Origin: Clostridiales bacterium UBA6363
Lineage (GTDB): Bacteria > Bacillota > Clostridia > UBA1381
Assembly: GCA_002438865.1 (NCBI GenBank)
Contig: DJRJ01000038.1
Span: forward strand, 1-7,929
Direction of reading: 5' to 3'
DNA: 7,929 bases
Of this stretch, positions 6,763 to 7,929 are shown piece after piece. How positions within the stretch are numbered: the stretch's first letter is position 1; every line of letters begins with the position of its first letter. A program made the translations under genes and the position numbers. Below the pieces are notes generated by a model. That model saw only the letters and a list, made by a program, of their open reading frames with translations, was not told where the DNA came from and did no database searches.

Positions 6763-7470
6763 ATATACCTGTGAAAAGTATTTCGGGTCGTAAAATCCCG
6801 ACATTTCGGCAACCTCCGATATTTTGTAATAACCGCTGTTCATAAGCGATGACGCATACTGAATACGTGCGGAGGTGAGGTACTGTTTAGGTGAGATATG
6901 TATTTCTTTTTGAAACAGACGGCGCATATATCCGGGTGACAGTCCGCAGAAAGCGGCAACTGTTTCGACGGTAAGTTCGGGGTCCGAAAAGTTTTTGTCT
7001 ATAAATTCCTTTGCCGTAAGGAATTTTTCAGAATGTCGGCACTCGGATTGTTTTTCGGTAAAAATCTGCGCAAATATATTGTTTATAACGGCATTTGCCT
7101 CAAAAAAACAACCGGGATTGTTTTTTTGACATATATCCGTAAGTGAGTCAAACATAGCCTTGAATTTCGCGCGGTCTTTGGGTTTGTAAACGCATATTTC
7201 GGGAGTATCGTCATTGTAAACATTAAGGCTTACCGATATAAGGTCGTCCGTTACGGAGCGGCGGCAGTAAGACGCACTTGCAGGAAAAAACGTTATATCT
7301 CCGCTTGTTACGGAGATTTTCTGTTTGCCGCTGACAATTTCAGCGTCGGAATTTATCCTGTACGATAAAAAACAGAACGGTCTGCTGTTGTTATAGAATT
7401 TGCCGCCGTTATCGGAATATCTGATTGCGCTCAAAAACGAAAACGAAGCGTGCGGATTGTCAAAAATCAT
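6739..7470 (-). CDS. AraC/XylS-family transcriptional regulator, short C-terminus
   Basis: A 243-residue cytoplasmic DNA-binding regulator. Residues 1 to about 120 are a beta-rich, cupin-like sensing domain (GDITFFPASASY is the typical strand turn). A helical linker follows, then the AraC double helix-turn-helix. The first HTH is near 166-194 (LTVETVAAFCGLSPGYMRRLF), and the second near 216-240 (ISEVAEMSGFYDPKYFSQVYKK). The family normally continues T-G-x-T-P-x-x-Y-R; here the frame reads KKQTQRI and stops inside a hairpin, so about ten residues are missing. The ATG at 7470 has GAGGT 8 nt upstream on its strand. It is divergent from the xylanase-like gene, which suggests a local activator of sugar use, perhaps for xylan-derived ligands. 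The ligand is inferred only from this context. Both HTH units look intact, so it is probably functional. Confidence 0.9.
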   Translation of the reverse strand: MIFDNPHASFSFLSAIRYSDNGGKFYNNSRPFCFLSYRINSDAEIVSGKQKISVTSGDITFFPASASYCRRSVTDDLISVSLNVYNDDTPEICVYKPKDRAKFKAMFDSLTDICQKNNPGCFFEANAVINNIFAQIFTEKQSECRHSEKFLTAKEFIDKNFSDPELTVETVAAFCGLSPGYMRRLFQKEIHISPKQYLTSARIQYASSLMNSGYYKISEVAEMSGFYDPKYFSQVYKKQTQRI

Positions 7471-7488
7471 ATTTTTTTACCTCATTTA

Positions 7489-7506
7489 CAAACACGGAGG
7501 TGTTTG
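7489..7506 (-). promoter_or_regulatory. Small inverted repeat in the araC-family leader
   Basis: CAAACAC (7489-7495) and GTGTTTG (7500-7506) are perfect 7-bp arms around GGAG. It lies between the regulator's -10 box and its ribosome binding site, so it could be an autoregulatory operator or a leader hairpin. The function is not shown. Confidence 0.4.
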
Positions 7507-7520
7507 GTGTCTTTTTAAAT

Positions 7521-7549
7521 ATTATATCTCATAAGGTGCGTTTTTTCAA
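7521..7549 (-). promoter_or_regulatory. Promoter of the araC-family gene
   Basis: On the minus strand, TTGAAA (plus 7544-7549) and TATAAT (plus 7521-7526) have a 17-bp spacer. Five of six -35 bases and all -10 bases match consensus. The leader would be about 45 nt. Confidence 0.8.
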
Positions 7550-7558
7550 CCTTTTAGT

Positions 7559-7570
7559 CCGAAAATTCGG
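7559..7570. promoter_or_regulatory. Dyad between the two divergent promoters
   Basis: CCGAA and TTCGG flank AA at 7559-7570, and an outer pair CAACC (7548-7552) / GGTTG (7569-7573) brackets it. The dyad sits between the two -35 boxes, where one regulator could act on both promoters. AraC proteins usually prefer longer direct repeats, so the match to this regulator is only a guess. Confidence 0.35.
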
Positions 7571-7599
7571 TTGTTTTATTAAAAAAATTGACTTATAAT
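7571..7599 (+). promoter_or_regulatory. Promoter of the GH10-like gene
   Basis: A perfect -10 TATAAT (7594-7599) has a poor -35 TTGTTT (7571-7576) at 17 bp. A weak -35 is what an activator-dependent promoter looks like, in line with the adjacent AraC-type gene. TTGACT at 7588-7593 is rejected as the -35, since its -10 would run into the ribosome binding site. Confidence 0.65.
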
Positions 7600-7627
7600 C
7601 AAATTAATAAAATGATAAGGAGTGTGT

Positions 7628-7929
7628 ATGAAAATGAGTTACACAACAGAAACGGCAAAATATATCGACCTTGAAAGAAACGGACTTTCAGAGAGCGTTA
7701 ATGAAAACATTCGCCGAAACCGTATGAGCAGTGTGCGGATAAAAGCGGTAAAGGAGGACGGCACGCCGATAAGCAATGCGAAAGTTGAAATCAATCAGAC
7801 AGCAAGCGATTTTCGGGTTGGCTGTAATGCTTTTATGATTAATCAGTTTGATACCGATGAGGAGCAGGAAAAGTATGACGAAGCATTTAAAAAGCTGTTT
7901 AACCAGGCGGTTGTATCATTTTACTGGCG
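7628..7929 (+). CDS. GH10 endo-1,4-beta-xylanase-like protein, 5' part (cut by window end)
   Basis: The first 100 codons are visible and the frame is open to the end. AAGGAG at 7617-7622 is 5 nt before the ATG at 7628, which is preferred over the ATG at 7634. Residues of about 28-64 (IRRNRMSSVRIKAVKEDG, then PISNAKVEINQT) look like the small beta domain that precedes some GH10 catalytic domains. Residues of about 65-100 (FRVGCNAFMINQFD, then FKKLFNQAVVSFYW) match the first strand and helix of the GH10 barrel. The family cleaves beta-1,4-xylan by a retaining mechanism, but the two catalytic glutamates lie beyond the window. There is no signal peptide, so an intracellular enzyme acting on imported xylo-oligosaccharides is likely. 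It is divergent from the AraC-type gene, its likely regulator. The substrate is inferred from the family. Confidence 0.75.
   Translation, partial: MKMSYTTETAKYIDLERNGLSESVNENIRRNRMSSVRIKAVKEDGTPISNAKVEINQTASDFRVGCNAFMINQFDTDEEQEKYDEAFKKLFNQAVVSFYW

Overview
The window looks like chromosomal DNA from a low-to-moderate GC Firmicute of class Clostridia, probably a gut or plant-fibre-degrading relative of the Ruminococcaceae/Oscillospiraceae or Monoglobus-type lineages. The reasons are the rpsB and tsf sequences, the GGAGG-type ribosome binding sites, the TTGACA/TATAAT promoters, an S-layer-homology (SLH) anchored surface protein and a family-10-type xylanase. This is a guess from protein style; no marker in the window fixes the genus.

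Layout: (1) 1-1566, the 3' part of rpsB (ribosomal protein S2) and all of tsf (EF-Ts), in one operon. (2) 1567-1799, a two-hairpin termination region, then a perfect consensus promoter with an 8+8 palindromic operator just downstream of its -10 box. (3) 1800-4262, a Cu(+)-exporting P1B-1 ATPase (copA) whose C-terminus is a complete 69-residue CopZ-like copper chaperone in the same frame. The chaperone part still has its own Shine-Dalgarno and ATG. A strong terminator follows. (4) 4386-6689, a secreted phosphodiester glycosidase with three C-terminal SLH repeats, as its own transcription unit. (5) 6739-7470 on the minus strand, an AraC-family regulator convergent with the glycosidase, with interlocking terminators between them. 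(6) 7628 to the window end, the start of a GH10 endo-xylanase-like gene, divergent from the regulator across a 157-bp region holding back-to-back promoters.

How it works together: rpsB and tsf serve translation. copA/copZ is a copper efflux module, probably induced by metal through the operator; its regulator is not in the window. The AraC regulator and the divergent GH10 gene look like a local carbohydrate-sensing pair, and the SLH glycosidase would act at the cell surface.

The most interesting points are two. First, the copA-copZ fusion sits beside a seven-A tract: removing one A would restore a separate copA stop 14 nt before the copZ ATG, so one or two chaperone forms may be made. Second, a two-hairpin element with a conserved 45-nt half (41 of 45 identical) occurs once after tsf and once, on the other strand, after araC. 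The araC copy overlaps the reading frame, and the protein there lacks the usual last residues of the family.
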